A stretch of 64,000 nucleotides of DNA from Acidovorax sp. FHTAMBA (GTDB taxonomy: Bacteria; Pseudomonadota; Gammaproteobacteria; Burkholderiales; Burkholderiaceae_C). How positions within the stretch are numbered: position 1 is the first letter of the stretch; every line of letters begins with the position of its first letter. The notes under the pieces were generated by a model. It ran no database searches, was not told where the DNA came from, and saw only the letters and a list, made by a program, of their open reading frames with translations. Shown piece after piece: positions 35,478 to 44,553 of the stretch. A program made the translations under genes and the position numbers. The stretch spans positions 441,501-505,500 of the forward strand of contig NZ_CP152407.1 of NCBI RefSeq assembly GCF_038958875.1. The letters are read 5' to 3'.

Positions 35478-36824
35478 ATGAACACGCCCGTACGCAGCAG
35501 CAAGTCCCTCGGGTTGTGGATGAATGGCCACTTCGTGGGCACCTGGAGCCTTGAGTCCGGTGGTGATGTCTTGCAGTACGACAGCGAATGGGTGGCATCG
35601 CCGCTGCGCAGGCCGTTGTCGCTCTCGCTGCCTTTTACGCCGGGCAATCGACCCCACAAAGGTGATGTGGTCCGCTTCTATTTTGAGAACTTGCTGCCCG
35701 ACAGCAAAGACATCCGCGAGCGCGTTGCGCGCCGCTACCAAGTGGGGTCTACCGACGCCTACACGCTGTTGCGCGAAATTGGCCGCGACTGCGTGGGCGC
35801 GCTGCAGATCGTCCCGACAGGCGGTACACCGCCCACCGACCTGCGCGTTCAGGCTGAGCCGTTGAGCGATGCCCAGGTGGCGCAGGTGATTCGTTCTACC
35901 GTGCAACCCGCCGCCTATGGCGACAGAGAGGTGCGAGACGACTTCCGTATCTCCATCGCGGGCGCACAAGAGAAAACGGCGCTGACCTTTTGGCAAGGCC
36001 GCTGGTGCCGACCGCTGGGCGCAACGCCCACCACCCATATCTTCAAGCTGCCCATGGGTGTCATCGGCAACCTGCTGCTGGACATGCGCCACTCGGTCGA
36101 AAACGAATGGCTCTGCGCCCAGCTGGTGGCGGCCTTTGGGTTGCCCGTGGCGCACTGCGAGATGCTGCAGTTCGAAGACCAGAAAATTCTGGGCGTGGAG
36201 CGCTTCGACCGGCGTTGGGGACAAGGCGAGCAACTGCTGCGTTTGCCGCAAGAAGACATGTGCCAGGCCACAGGGACCTCGCCGGTGCTCAAATACGAGG
36301 CCGATGGCGGGCCTGGCGTGGACCGCATCATGGCGCTGCTCGACGGGTCTGCGGAGCGCGAACGGGACCGCTACCGATTTTTTATGGCGCAGTTGTTGTT
36401 CTGGATGCTGAGTGCCACCGACGGGCACGCCAAAAATTTCAGCCTTTTTTTGCGTCCGCAGGGAGCGTTTGAGATGGCACCGTTGTACGACGTGCTCTCC
36501 GTCTACCCCATGCTGGGGGAAGCCCCAGGAAAGCTTTCAGCGCACCGCGCACGCATGGCCATGGCGGTGCGCTCCAAAAACGCGCACTGGCAGGTGAACA
36601 AGATTTTGCTGCGCCACTGGCAGGCCGTGGGCGCCCGCTACGGCATCGTCTCCCCCAGGGGTTTTGGCGTGGACGACCTCATCGAAAAAGCCGTGCAACA
36701 CACCCCCGCGGCGGTGCAGTTGGTGCAAACGCAGTTGCCCCAGGGGTTTCCTATGGAAGTGGCAGAGCCGATTTTTAACGGCCTGCTGGACGCAGCCCAG
36801 CGTTTGGGCCGGGCGTTCGGTTGA
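35478..36824 (+). CDS. hipA: HipA-type Ser/Thr kinase toxin (first hipBA)
   Basis: A 448-residue HipA kinase. The N-terminal HipA_N region carries LPFTPGNRPHKGDVVRFYFENLLPDS. The phosphate-binding loop is FRISIAGAQEKTAL, the ATP-site lysine is in TTHIFKLPMG, the catalytic loop is LSATDGHAKNFSLFL and the metal-binding motif is APLYDVLSVYPML. Known homologues phosphorylate GltX and induce dormancy. All catalytic residues appear intact. Translationally coupled to hipB. Confidence 0.92.
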   Translation: MNTPVRSSKSLGLWMNGHFVGTWSLESGGDVLQYDSEWVASPLRRPLSLSLPFTPGNRPHKGDVVRFYFENLLPDSKDIRERVARRYQVGSTDAYTLLREIGRDCVGALQIVPTGGTPPTDLRVQAEPLSDAQVAQVIRSTVQPAAYGDREVRDDFRISIAGAQEKTALTFWQGRWCRPLGATPTTHIFKLPMGVIGNLLLDMRHSVENEWLCAQLVAAFGLPVAHCEMLQFEDQKILGVERFDRRWGQGEQLLRLPQEDMCQATGTSPVLKYEADGGPGVDRIMALLDGSAERERDRYRFFMAQLLFWMLSATDGHAKNFSLFLRPQGAFEMAPLYDVLSVYPMLGEAPGKLSAHRARMAMAVRSKNAHWQVNKILLRHWQAVGARYGIVSPRGFGVDDLIEKAVQHTPAAVQLVQTQLPQGFPMEVAEPIFNGLLDAAQRLGRAFG

Positions 36825-36845
36825 TCAGCACCCCCGGGAGCACCC

Positions 36846-37036
36846 TGGCTTCGACACGCTCAGCCCGACACGGATCATGGGGTCGCGTTCAGCCAAATCT
36901 TGCTGCGATTTTGCAAAAATGATAGCTGTTCGCGCTTGTGGAATAAGCGCTAGATGCCAATTTGGACTGCATGACGGACTTTCCTCGGAAATCTCCCGCA
37001 ACACCCCTCTAACCGTCGGGCTGAGCCTGGAGACAC
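36846..37036. repeat. Family C inverted repeat split around a family A repeat
   Basis: ggcttcgacacgctcagcccgac (36847-36870) faces gtcgggctgagcc (37016-37028). Between them lie about 140 bp holding repeat copy 8. Confidence 0.55.
36912..36970 (+). repeat. Dispersed palindromic intergenic repeat, copy 8
   Basis: Forward copy: aaaaatgatagctgttcgcgcttg...taagcgctagatgccaatttgga. Confidence 0.85.
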
Positions 37037-37040
37037 CCCC

Positions 37041-39167
37041 TCAAAGAAACTGCGCCCGAACCCCCACCATCAGCCGCCGGCCTGCAGCCGGCTCAAAGAA
37101 TCGGCCGTTGCCGTCGTTCACGATCAGCGTGCCCGCGTAGCGGCGGTTGAACAGGTTGTCCACCCGGGCCCAGACCTGCCAGCGCGTGCTGCCCGGCGCC
37201 GCGCTGCCCAGTTGGTAGCCGGTGTGCAGGCCCGCCACGGCGTAGCCGGGGGCCGAGGCGGTGTTGGTGTCGTTGGCAAACACCGCGGCCGCAAGATGCA
37301 GCGTGCCGCCCAGCTGCCAGCGCGCGGTGGCCGCGTAGTCCGCCGACAGCAGCGCCGTGTGCCGCGCCGTGCCCGGCAGCCGGTTGCCCGCAGCCACAGC
37401 CGCACCGCCCGCACCGGCAAAGGGGTTGCCAAAGTAGGCGTCCAGGTAGGTGTAGCTGGCCCGGTGCGTCCAGGCGCCCATGCTGGCGCGCCATGCCAGC
37501 TCCAGGCCACGGCGGCGCACGTTGTCCACGTTTTGAAAGACCGAGCGGCCACTGACGGTCTCCACCGGCACGATCTCGCCCTGGCTGCGGGTATCAAACC
37601 ATGCCAGATCCAGTTGCTGGTTCTGGCCGCGCCACTTGGCGCCCACCTCCCACTGGCGGCTGCGGGCGGCAGAGAGGCCGAAGTTGGGCCCGGTGTTGCT
37701 GCGGCTGTAGGCCATTTCGGCAAGCGTCGGCGTCTCGAAACCCCGGCCGACGTTGGCGTAGAGGTTGAGCGTGTCGGTGGCGCTCCACACCAGCCCTGCG
37801 GCCGGGCTGGTGTGGCGCCAGGTGCGTGCGCCGCTGTCGTCGGGGTTGGCGGGGGTGATGAAGCGGTCGTTCACCTGCACGCGCACCTGGCTCGCCCGCA
37901 CGCCCGCCACGGCGCGCCAGCGCGGTGTGATCCACGCGTCGAGCTGGGCGTGCAGATCGGTGTTGGCGGCGCTGTCGCGTTCGTTGCGCCGCAGGTCGCC
38001 CCGGGTGCCACCCTGGTTCACGAAGCCCTGGCGGCGTTCGGACATCCGGTTCGCCTCCAGGCCCACCGTCCAGGTCAGCGGCAGGCCCGAATCCGTGCGC
38101 AGCGCACGGGTCCACGCCAGGCCGACACCGTGGTAGCCCCGGTCGAGGTCCACCACGCCGCCCGCGCTGGTGGCGCCTGTCCCGCTGAAAGACAGGTACT
38201 GCGTCAGCTGGCGGGTGCCGCCGTAGGCGCGCAGCTGTACGCTGTCGGTAGGGTTGAGCTGGCGCTCCAGCACCACACCCAGCTGGTTTTGCGCCACCGC
38301 CTTGCGGGTATCGAAGGCGGTGGCCACGGCGGCCACCTGCCGTGGCGCGCTCTGGAACTGCAGCAGATCGAGCCCCAGCGGGTCTTGCGCCAGCGGCTGG
38401 GCGTACAGGTTGAGCAAGGCGGTGATGCGGGTGCGCCCATCGGGGCGTGCCACCAGCTTGCCGTTGAAGTGGGTGCGCCGCGCCGCGCTGTGGTCGCGCC
38501 AGCCGTCCGTCTCCAGGTGTGAGACGCTCACCAGCCCGCCCAGAGCCTGGTCGCCCACGTCCAGCGACGCATCGACCAGTCGCAGGCCATAGGATCCCCG
38601 TGCCACGCCAGCTTGCGCCGCACCGCCGGGCTGAGGGTCGCGCGTGGTGACCTGCACCACGCCCCCGGCAGCATTGCCATACAGCTGCGCCAGCGGCCCG
38701 CGCAGCACCTCGACCAGTGCGGCCGAGGGCAGGTGGGCCGTGGCGGCCTGGCCCTGGCCGTCGGGCATGCTGGCAGGGATGCCGTCCACCAGCACACGCA
38801 CCCCACGCACGCCAAAGGTGGAACGCGCACCAAAGCCCCGCACGGCAATCTGAAGGTCTTGCGCGTAGTTGCCACGGTCTTGCGCCACCACACCCGCCTG
38901 CCCGGCCAGCAGTTCTGACAGGTGCACCAGCGGTGTGGTGGCCGCAAACCCCTCCACCGCCACGCTGGTGTGGCTGGCGGCGCTGTCAAACTGGCGCTGT
39001 GCCTGGGCGCTATCGATCACTTCGACGGTGGCCAGGGCCGGAGTGAGGGCGCCGGGTGCATTGCCGCCACCCTGCGGCACAGGCACCTGGGCCTGCACGG
39101 CCGCGCAGGCGCCGCCTGCCAGCAGTGCCGCGAGGAGGCCCTGGCGGCGCCAGCGCGCTGCGCTCAC
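37041..39167 (-). CDS. TonB-dependent outer-membrane receptor
   Basis: A 708-residue outer-membrane active transporter. A basic N-terminus plus hydrophobic core (LLAALLAGGACAAVQAQ) is a signal peptide with cleavage near residue 26. The plug domain includes IAVRGFGARSTFGVRGVRVLVDGIPASMPDGQ and VEVLRGPLAQLYGNAAGGVVQV. A 22-strand-type barrel follows, with repeated aromatic girdle strands, and it ends in a terminal Phe-Leu. Ligand unknown; siderophore or other ferric complex likely. GTG start at 39167 overlaps the shikimate kinase stop codon by 4 nt (gtga). Confidence 0.9.
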   Translation of the reverse strand: MSAARWRRQGLLAALLAGGACAAVQAQVPVPQGGGNAPGALTPALATVEVIDSAQAQRQFDSAASHTSVAVEGFAATTPLVHLSELLAGQAGVVAQDRGNYAQDLQIAVRGFGARSTFGVRGVRVLVDGIPASMPDGQGQAATAHLPSAALVEVLRGPLAQLYGNAAGGVVQVTTRDPQPGGAAQAGVARGSYGLRLVDASLDVGDQALGGLVSVSHLETDGWRDHSAARRTHFNGKLVARPDGRTRITALLNLYAQPLAQDPLGLDLLQFQSAPRQVAAVATAFDTRKAVAQNQLGVVLERQLNPTDSVQLRAYGGTRQLTQYLSFSGTGATSAGGVVDLDRGYHGVGLAWTRALRTDSGLPLTWTVGLEANRMSERRQGFVNQGGTRGDLRRNERDSAANTDLHAQLDAWITPRWRAVAGVRASQVRVQVNDRFITPANPDDSGARTWRHTSPAAGLVWSATDTLNLYANVGRGFETPTLAEMAYSRSNTGPNFGLSAARSRQWEVGAKWRGQNQQLDLAWFDTRSQGEIVPVETVSGRSVFQNVDNVRRRGLELAWRASMGAWTHRASYTYLDAYFGNPFAGAGGAAVAAGNRLPGTARHTALLSADYAATARWQLGGTLHLAAAVFANDTNTASAPGYAVAGLHTGYQLGSAAPGSTRWQVWARVDNLFNRRYAGTLIVNDGNGRFFEPAAGRRLMVGVRAQFL

Positions 39168-39694
39168 CCCTGGGCCCCTGCCGCCATCTCCAGCTGCATC
39201 ATGATCATGTTGACCAGCGTGTGCACGGTAGGGCGTCCGGTTTCGATGATGTAGTGCGCGGTTTCACGGTAGAGGCTGTCACGCACGGCGTAGAGCTCGC
39301 GCAGCTTCTCCAGGGGGTTGCCGCCCTGCAACAGCGGGCGTGTGCGGTCGTGCTTGACGCGCCGGTAGATCTCTTCAGGGGCGGCACGCAGGTACAGCAC
39401 ATTGCCAAACTGGCGCAGGACCTCGCGGTTCTCGGGGCGCAGCACAGCGCCGCCGCCGGTGGACAGGACCATGCCGCCCGGCTGCGCCGCCACTTCGGCC
39501 AGGGCCTCGGACTCCAGGTCGCGAAAGCGGGCCTCGCCCTCGGTCTCAAAAAAGCTGCGGATGCTGGTGCCGATGGACTCTTCCAGCAGGTGGTCCAGGT
39601 CGATGAAGGGGACGCCCGCCCGGTGGGCCAGCTGTCGCCCGATGGTGGATTTGCCCGAGCCGGGCATGCCGACCAGAGCGCAGCGAATCTGCAT
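39164..39694 (-). CDS. aroK: Shikimate kinase
   Basis: A 176-residue P-loop kinase phosphorylating shikimate at the 3-hydroxyl in the aromatic amino acid pathway. Walker A is GMPGSGKSTIG, the substrate-binding region FIDLDHLLEE and FFETEGEARFRDLES, the glycine loop VLSTGGGAVLR, and the lid RTRPLLQGGNP. Start at 39694 chosen because homologues begin MQIRCALVG; an upstream in-frame ATG at 39754 adds non-conserved residues. It is not beside aroB here, so it may be a second copy. Translationally overlaps the TonB receptor. Confidence 0.9.
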   Translation of the reverse strand: MQIRCALVGMPGSGKSTIGRQLAHRAGVPFIDLDHLLEESIGTSIRSFFETEGEARFRDLESEALAEVAAQPGGMVLSTGGGAVLRPENREVLRQFGNVLYLRAAPEEIYRRVKHDRTRPLLQGGNPLEKLRELYAVRDSLYRETAHYIIETGRPTVHTLVNMIMMQLEMAAGAQG

Positions 39695-39799
39695 AGATGT
39701 TGTCCTGTGTACGTGCGGCGCGTGGGGTGTGGGCCAGTGTGTGCGTGCCTGCATCCGCCGCGCGCTGCCCAGTGTAAGGGCGGTGCCGCGCCCAGGCGG

Positions 39800-40945
39800 T
39801 CACAGCGCGGCGTAGACCAGCGCCGGGTACAGCTCGCACAGCATGCGCAACTGGCCGGGCGCCTGGGTGAGCAGGATGGCGAAGAGGTCCTGGGCGGGAT
39901 CGACGAAAAAGAAGGTGCCGCCCAGCCCGCTCCAGCTGTAGGTGCCTGCCGATCCGGGGCTGGTGGCCAGGCCGGTGGCCTCGCGCACCGCCACGCCCAG
40001 CCCAAAGCCGTAGCCCGCGGGCAGGATGTCGCCCGCCGTGGGGATGCTGCCCAGGTGGTCGGCGGTCATGAAATCCACAGTGGCGCGGCTGACCAGGCGG
40101 ATGGCGCGGCCGTCCGCTTCGCGCAGCGTGCCCCGGCCCAGCATGAGCTGCAAAAAGCGCGCGTAGTCCCCCGCAGTAGACACCAGCCCGCCGCCCGCGG
40201 ATTCAAATTTTGGCGCCGCAGAGACATCGATCAGCGCCACCTCGGCACCGGTCTGCGGATCGCGCGCAAACGGCTCGGCCAGGTCGGGCAGGCGCTGGGG
40301 CGGCACCACGAACCCGGTGTTGTGCATGCCCAGGGGTTCCAGGATGCGGCGCTTCAGGATTGCGCCCAGGCTCTCGCCCTCGATGACCTCCAGCACGGCA
40401 CCCAGCACATCGGTGGCGCGGCTGTATTCCCAGCGGCTGCCGGGCGTGTGCACCAGTGGCAGCGGGCCCAGTGCGGCCACCAGTTCGGCATTGCCGTGGC
40501 GCCGCGAGCCCACGCGCGCCGCCCGGTACTGGTCGGGCACGGTGCCCGCCTCCCACGCGTAGCTCAGCCCGGCGGTGTGGCGCAGCAGGTCGTGCACCGT
40601 GGCTTCGCGCGTTGCGGGGCGAGTCGTGCCGGTGGCTTCGTCATACACCCTTTGGTTGGCAAATGCGGGCAGGTAGTGCGCTACGGGGTGAGACAGCAGC
40701 AGGCGGCCTTCTTCCATGAGCATCAGGGCCGCGAGCGAGGCCACCGGTTTGGTCATGGAATAGATGCGGAACACGGTATCGGGCGCCATGGCGGGCGCGC
40801 CTGCCCCGGGCCGCTGGGCCCCCACGGCTTCGTGCAGCACGGTATGGCCCTGGTGGTGCACCAGCGCCACCGCGCCGGGCAGCAGGCCTTGGTCAACGTG
40901 GGACTGGAGCGCGGTGCGCAGGCGGGCAAAGGCGTGGGGCTGCAT
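39800..40945 (-). CDS. Serine hydrolase of the beta-lactamase/class C fold
   Basis: A 381-residue serine hydrolase (PF00144 type: esterases, D-aminopeptidases, class C relatives). The nucleophile is Ser63 in RIYSMTKPVAS (S-x-x-K). The second catalytic element is the Tyr of WEYSRATDVLG (Y-x-x motif), and a late GTYSWSGLGGTFFFVDP corresponds to the HxG/KTG-like strand. No signal peptide is evident, so a cytosolic esterase role is more likely than antibiotic resistance. Monocistronic. Confidence 0.87.
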   Translation of the reverse strand: MQPHAFARLRTALQSHVDQGLLPGAVALVHHQGHTVLHEAVGAQRPGAGAPAMAPDTVFRIYSMTKPVASLAALMLMEEGRLLLSHPVAHYLPAFANQRVYDEATGTTRPATREATVHDLLRHTAGLSYAWEAGTVPDQYRAARVGSRRHGNAELVAALGPLPLVHTPGSRWEYSRATDVLGAVLEVIEGESLGAILKRRILEPLGMHNTGFVVPPQRLPDLAEPFARDPQTGAEVALIDVSAAPKFESAGGGLVSTAGDYARFLQLMLGRGTLREADGRAIRLVSRATVDFMTADHLGSIPTAGDILPAGYGFGLGVAVREATGLATSPGSAGTYSWSGLGGTFFFVDPAQDLFAILLTQAPGQLRMLCELYPALVYAAL

Positions 40946-41015
40946 GGGTGGTCTCGGAGGTGTTTTGAAAACACATCAGCGTAGCAGCGTGGCCGGGGTG
41001 GTGGTCGTCACCTGT

Positions 41016-41105
41016 GCAACAGGCGCAACAGGCGCAACAGGCGCAACAGGCGCAACAGGCGCAACAGGCGCAACAGGCGCAACAGGCGCAACAGGCGCAA
41101 CAGGC
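41016..41105. repeat. VNTR: ten exact tandem copies of a 9-bp unit
   Basis: gcaacaggc repeated ten times without a mismatch, in the gap between two divergent genes. Because the unit is 9 bp it lacks stop codons in all frames and creates spurious frames encoding AQQ, ATG or APV repeats. Confidence 0.95.
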
Positions 41106-41208
41106 GCCGGCAACGGAAAGACGGGCCATGCGCCTGTGGGAGCACGCCTACCCGCATTGCAGCGGATGGAGGGTGGACGCGGCAGCACCCGCACCGTAGT
41201 CTGTGCGC

Positions 41209-42138
41209 ATGTCCGAACACTCGTTGAAAAAACGCGCCGTGCAGCTTGTGCAACCCGTGTGGAAGCTGCTGCAGCCCTTCTGGCGCGCCACCACGCTCTG
41301 GCTGGATGCCGACGGGCTGCGCATGAGTGCTGCCATGTCGTTCTACGGCATGCTCAGTCTGGCGCCCCTGCTGCTGCTTTTGGTGGGGGTGATGGGCTGG
41401 TGGATGGACCGCAGCTACCTCGAAAGCAACCTCATTGCCCAGGTGCAGGCCGTCATGGGCCAGCAGGTGGCCGACGTGGTGCGCCAGGCCATGGCCAGTG
41501 CGCAGGCGCCCGCCGAAGGGCGACTGGCCTCGGTGGTGGGTTTTGTGGTGCTGGTGTCGGGCGCCACCGGGGTGTTTGTGGAACTGCAGTCGGCGCTGGC
41601 GCAGCTGTGGCGGGGCGATGAGCCACCACCCCAGCGGGCCGCCTGGTGGCGCATGGCATCGCTGCGCCTGCGCGGGCTGGGCTATGTGCTGGCGCTGGGT
41701 TTTTTGCTGATGGTGTCGCTGGCGATGTCCACCCTGATCAACCTGCTGGCGGGCTGGGCGGGAACGCGCCTGTCGATGGCGCCCCTGGCACCCGTCATGC
41801 AGCTGGTCAACGAAGTGGTGGCCTTCGGCTTTGCCGTGGCACTGTTTGTGGGCCTCATGCGCATTGGCGTCGGTGCCAAGCCACCCTCGCGCTGCATCAT
41901 GGCCGGCGCCGTGGTGGGCGCCACGCTGTTCACCGTGGGCAAGCAGCTGTTGGCCTGGTACCTGTCTACAGCGGCCGTGGTATCGGCCTATGGCGCGGCG
42001 GGCTCGCTGGTGGTGCTGCTGATGTGGATCTACTTCTCGTCGGCCGTGCTGCTGTTTTCTGCCAGCTGTGCACGGGCCTTTCAGGAGGAGCTGGGCGCAC
42101 CGGCCACGGTGCGGCAGCGCCCGCCGGTGGCTCCATAG
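41209..42138 (+). CDS. YihY/BrkB family inner-membrane protein
   Basis: A 309-residue polytopic membrane protein of the YihY (formerly RNase BN/BrkB) family, with about six helices. Typical N-terminal ADGLRMSAAMSFYGMLSLAPLLLLLVG, a middle VSGATGVFVELQSALAQLWRG, and final helices SAYGAAGSLVVLLMWIYFSSAVLLFSASCARAF. Function in the family is unsettled; transport has been proposed. ATG 41209 preferred over GTG 41203. The VNTR lies about 100 bp upstream. Confidence 0.9.
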   Translation: MSEHSLKKRAVQLVQPVWKLLQPFWRATTLWLDADGLRMSAAMSFYGMLSLAPLLLLLVGVMGWWMDRSYLESNLIAQVQAVMGQQVADVVRQAMASAQAPAEGRLASVVGFVVLVSGATGVFVELQSALAQLWRGDEPPPQRAAWWRMASLRLRGLGYVLALGFLLMVSLAMSTLINLLAGWAGTRLSMAPLAPVMQLVNEVVAFGFAVALFVGLMRIGVGAKPPSRCIMAGAVVGATLFTVGKQLLAWYLSTAAVVSAYGAAGSLVVLLMWIYFSSAVLLFSASCARAFQEELGAPATVRQRPPVAP

Positions 42139-42192
42139 CGGCCAAGCCCGTTGACACCGCTGTATGCAGGCGACGGCGGTGCCGCCGGGAGA

Positions 42193-42969
42193 TCACTGCT
42201 CGGCAAAAGCGCGTTCAATCACGAAGTCGCCCGGCTTCGTGGTGTTGCCTTCCTTGAAACCGCGCTCTTCCATCATGTGCTTGAGGTCGCGCAGCATCTC
42301 GGGGCTGCCGCAGATCATCACGCGGTCTTCGGCCGGGTTGAGCGCGGGCAGGCCCAGGTCGCGGGCCAGCTGGCCGTTCTCGATGATCGTGGTGACACGC
42401 CCCTGGTGCTTGAAGGGCTCGCGCGTCACGGTGGGGTAGTACTTGAGCTGCTTGGTGACCATCTCGCCCAGGAACTCGTGCTTTGGCAGTTCCTGCGTGA
42501 TGTAGTCGTGGTACGCCAGTTCCTTCACTTCGCGCACGCCATGCACCAGCACCACCTCTTCAAACCGCTCGTAGGTCTCGGGATCGCGGATCACGCTCAG
42601 GAACGGGGCCAGGCCCGTGCCGGTGGACAGCATGTACAGGCGCTTGGCAGGCAACAGGTAATCGATCAACAGGGTGCCGGTGGGCTTCTTGCCCACCACA
42701 ATGGTGTCGCCCACCTGGATGTGCTGCAGGCGCGAGGTCAGCGGGCCATCGGGCACCTTGATGGAGAGGAACTCCAGGTGCTCCTCGTAGTTGGGGCTCA
42801 CGATGCTGTAGGCGCGCAGCAGGGGTTTGCCGTTCTCGCCGCGCAGGCCGATCATCGTGAAATGCCCGTTGGAGAAGCGCAGCGCGGTGTCGCGCGTGGT
42901 GGTGAAGGAAAAAAGGCGGTCCGTCCAGTGGTGGACAGTCAGGACGCGTTCATCGAGAAAGGCGCTCAT
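42193..42969 (-). CDS. fpr: Ferredoxin/flavodoxin--NADP+ reductase
   Basis: A 258-residue FAD enzyme passing electrons between NADPH and ferredoxin or flavodoxin. FAD-binding RAYSIVSPNYEEHLEFLSIKV, NADP-binding LSTGTGLAPFLSVIRDP, then MICGSPEMLRDLKHMMEERGF, and a C-terminal ending VIERAFAEQ, as in bacterial subclass enzymes. Start at 42969 (MSAFLDERV) chosen by homology. Supplies reducing power for oxidative-stress response and Fe-S or radical SAM enzymes. Confidence 0.94.
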   Translation of the reverse strand: MSAFLDERVLTVHHWTDRLFSFTTTRDTALRFSNGHFTMIGLRGENGKPLLRAYSIVSPNYEEHLEFLSIKVPDGPLTSRLQHIQVGDTIVVGKKPTGTLLIDYLLPAKRLYMLSTGTGLAPFLSVIRDPETYERFEEVVLVHGVREVKELAYHDYITQELPKHEFLGEMVTKQLKYYPTVTREPFKHQGRVTTIIENGQLARDLGLPALNPAEDRVMICGSPEMLRDLKHMMEERGFKEGNTTKPGDFVIERAFAEQ

Positions 42970-43212
42970 GGTGCTTGGATCGGGCAAAAAATGAACAATG
43001 GAAAAGGGCTGGCAGGGGCAGCCGCGCCCGGGCGCTGCGCGTGCGGGCGCAAGGCAAGGGGGATGGCCGCCGGTGGACGGCGCAACCCCGTATTGTTCCG
43101 CATCTTCCATAACCTGCCGTTATTTGGCGATTGCAGGCCGCCTTGCACAAATCCTGCGGGCCGCCCCGGTGTGCCCTACCATCGCGTCAACCCTCTTTTC
43201 TGGAGCTTGCGC

Positions 43213-44421
43213 ATGATGCTGCGACGACCCCGCCTGCTGCAGTCCGCCACTGCAGCCACGATGCTGGCTTTTCTTGTGCCAGTGCACGCCCAGGGCGTGA
43301 TCAAGATCGGCGAAATCAACAGCTACAAGGCGCAGCCAGCCTTTCTGGAGCCCTACAAGAAAGGCATGGAGCTGGCGGTGGAGGAAATCAATGCCTCGGG
43401 CGGGCTGCTGGGCAAGAAGGTCCGGCTCGTCATCCGCGACGACAACGCCAACCCGGGCGACGCCGTGCGCGCCGCCGAAGAGCTGGTGTCGCGCGAAAAG
43501 GTCGATGTGCTCACGGGGTCGTTCCTGTCGCACATCGGGCTGGCGCTCACGGACTTTGCCCGCCAGAAGAAATTTTTCTTCCTCGCCAGCGAGCCGCTGA
43601 CGGACAAGATCGTCTGGCAAAACGGCAACCGCTACACCTACCGCCTGCGCCCCTCCACCTACATGCAGGTGTCGATGGTGGTGCCCGAGGCCGTGGCCCT
43701 CAAGAAGAAGCGCTGGGCGCTGGTGTACCCCAACTACGAATACGGCCAGTCGGCCGTGGCCACGTTCAAGCAGCTGCTCAAGGCGGCCCAGCCCGATGTG
43801 GAATTTGTGACCGAGCAGGCGCCGCCCCTGGGCAAGGTCGATTCCGGCAGCGTGGTGCAGGCCCTGGCCGACGCCAGGCCCGACGCGATCTTCAACGTGC
43901 TGTTCGGTGCCGACCTGTCCAAATTCGTGCGCGAGGGCAACACGCGTGGCCTGTTCCAGGGCCGTGAGGTGGTCAGCCTGCTGACCGGAGAGCCCGAATA
44001 CATGGACCCGCTCAAGGACGAAGCGCCCAACGGCTGGATTGTTACCGGCTACCCCTGGTATGGCATCCAGACGCCCGAGCACAAGACCTTCTACACCGCC
44101 TACCAGGCCAGGTTCAAGGACTACCCGCGCCTGGGCTCCGTCGTGGGGTACAGCGCCATCAAGTCGCTGGCCGAAGGCATGAAGAAGGCGGGCTCCACCG
44201 ACACCGAAAAGCTGGTGGCCGCGTTCAAGGGCCTGCAGGTGTCCACGCCGTTTGGCCCCATCGTGTACAGGCCCGAAGACAACCAGTCCACCATGGGCGG
44301 TTATGTGGGCCGCACCAGAAACGAGGGTGGCAAGGGCGTGATGGTGAATTACCGCTACATCGATGGCGCGAAGGTCCAACCGTCGAACGACGAAGTCAAA
44401 AAAATGCGCGCGGCCGAGTGA
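43213..44421 (+). CDS. livK: Branched-chain/amide ABC transporter substrate-binding protein
   Basis: A 402-residue periplasmic binding protein of the LivK/AmiC (Peripla_BP_6) type. The signal peptide MMLRRPRLLQSATAATMLAFLVPVHAQ is followed by IKIGEINSYKAQPAFLEPYKKGMELAVEEINASGG, the family opening. GGAG stands before ATG 43213. First gene of a plus-strand cluster with a fused permease and two ATPases. Ligand could be a branched-chain amino acid, amide or short aromatic acid; the sequence does not decide. Confidence 0.92.
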   Translation: MMLRRPRLLQSATAATMLAFLVPVHAQGVIKIGEINSYKAQPAFLEPYKKGMELAVEEINASGGLLGKKVRLVIRDDNANPGDAVRAAEELVSREKVDVLTGSFLSHIGLALTDFARQKKFFFLASEPLTDKIVWQNGNRYTYRLRPSTYMQVSMVVPEAVALKKKRWALVYPNYEYGQSAVATFKQLLKAAQPDVEFVTEQAPPLGKVDSGSVVQALADARPDAIFNVLFGADLSKFVREGNTRGLFQGREVVSLLTGEPEYMDPLKDEAPNGWIVTGYPWYGIQTPEHKTFYTAYQARFKDYPRLGSVVGYSAIKSLAEGMKKAGSTDTEKLVAAFKGLQVSTPFGPIVYRPEDNQSTMGGYVGRTRNEGGKGVMVNYRYIDGAKVQPSNDEVKKMRAAE

Positions 44422-44429
44422 CATCCGCC

Positions 44430-44515
44430 TGAGACGCTTCGCGTCTTCCCCCTTCTCTCGCGCTGCGTGTGGGAAGGGGGACGCAGCCCTCGTTGTGGCC
44501 GCGCCGGTTTCATGG
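44430..44515 (+). repeat. C-rich dispersed repeat family B, copy 3
   Basis: gagacgcttcgcgtcttccccctt...gaagggggacgcagccc...ggccgcgccggtttcatggg between livK and the permease gene. Confidence 0.65.
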
Positions 44516-44553
44516 GCTATGGGCGGTGCGCAGGTTGCGCCGCGGAGACTGAG

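Noticed and set aside
41014..41253. Overlapping open frames with AQQ, ATG or APV repeats, and resemblance to a repeat array
   Set aside because: They are produced by the 9-bp VNTR, which has no stops in any frame. It is not a CRISPR array: unit length 9, no spacers.
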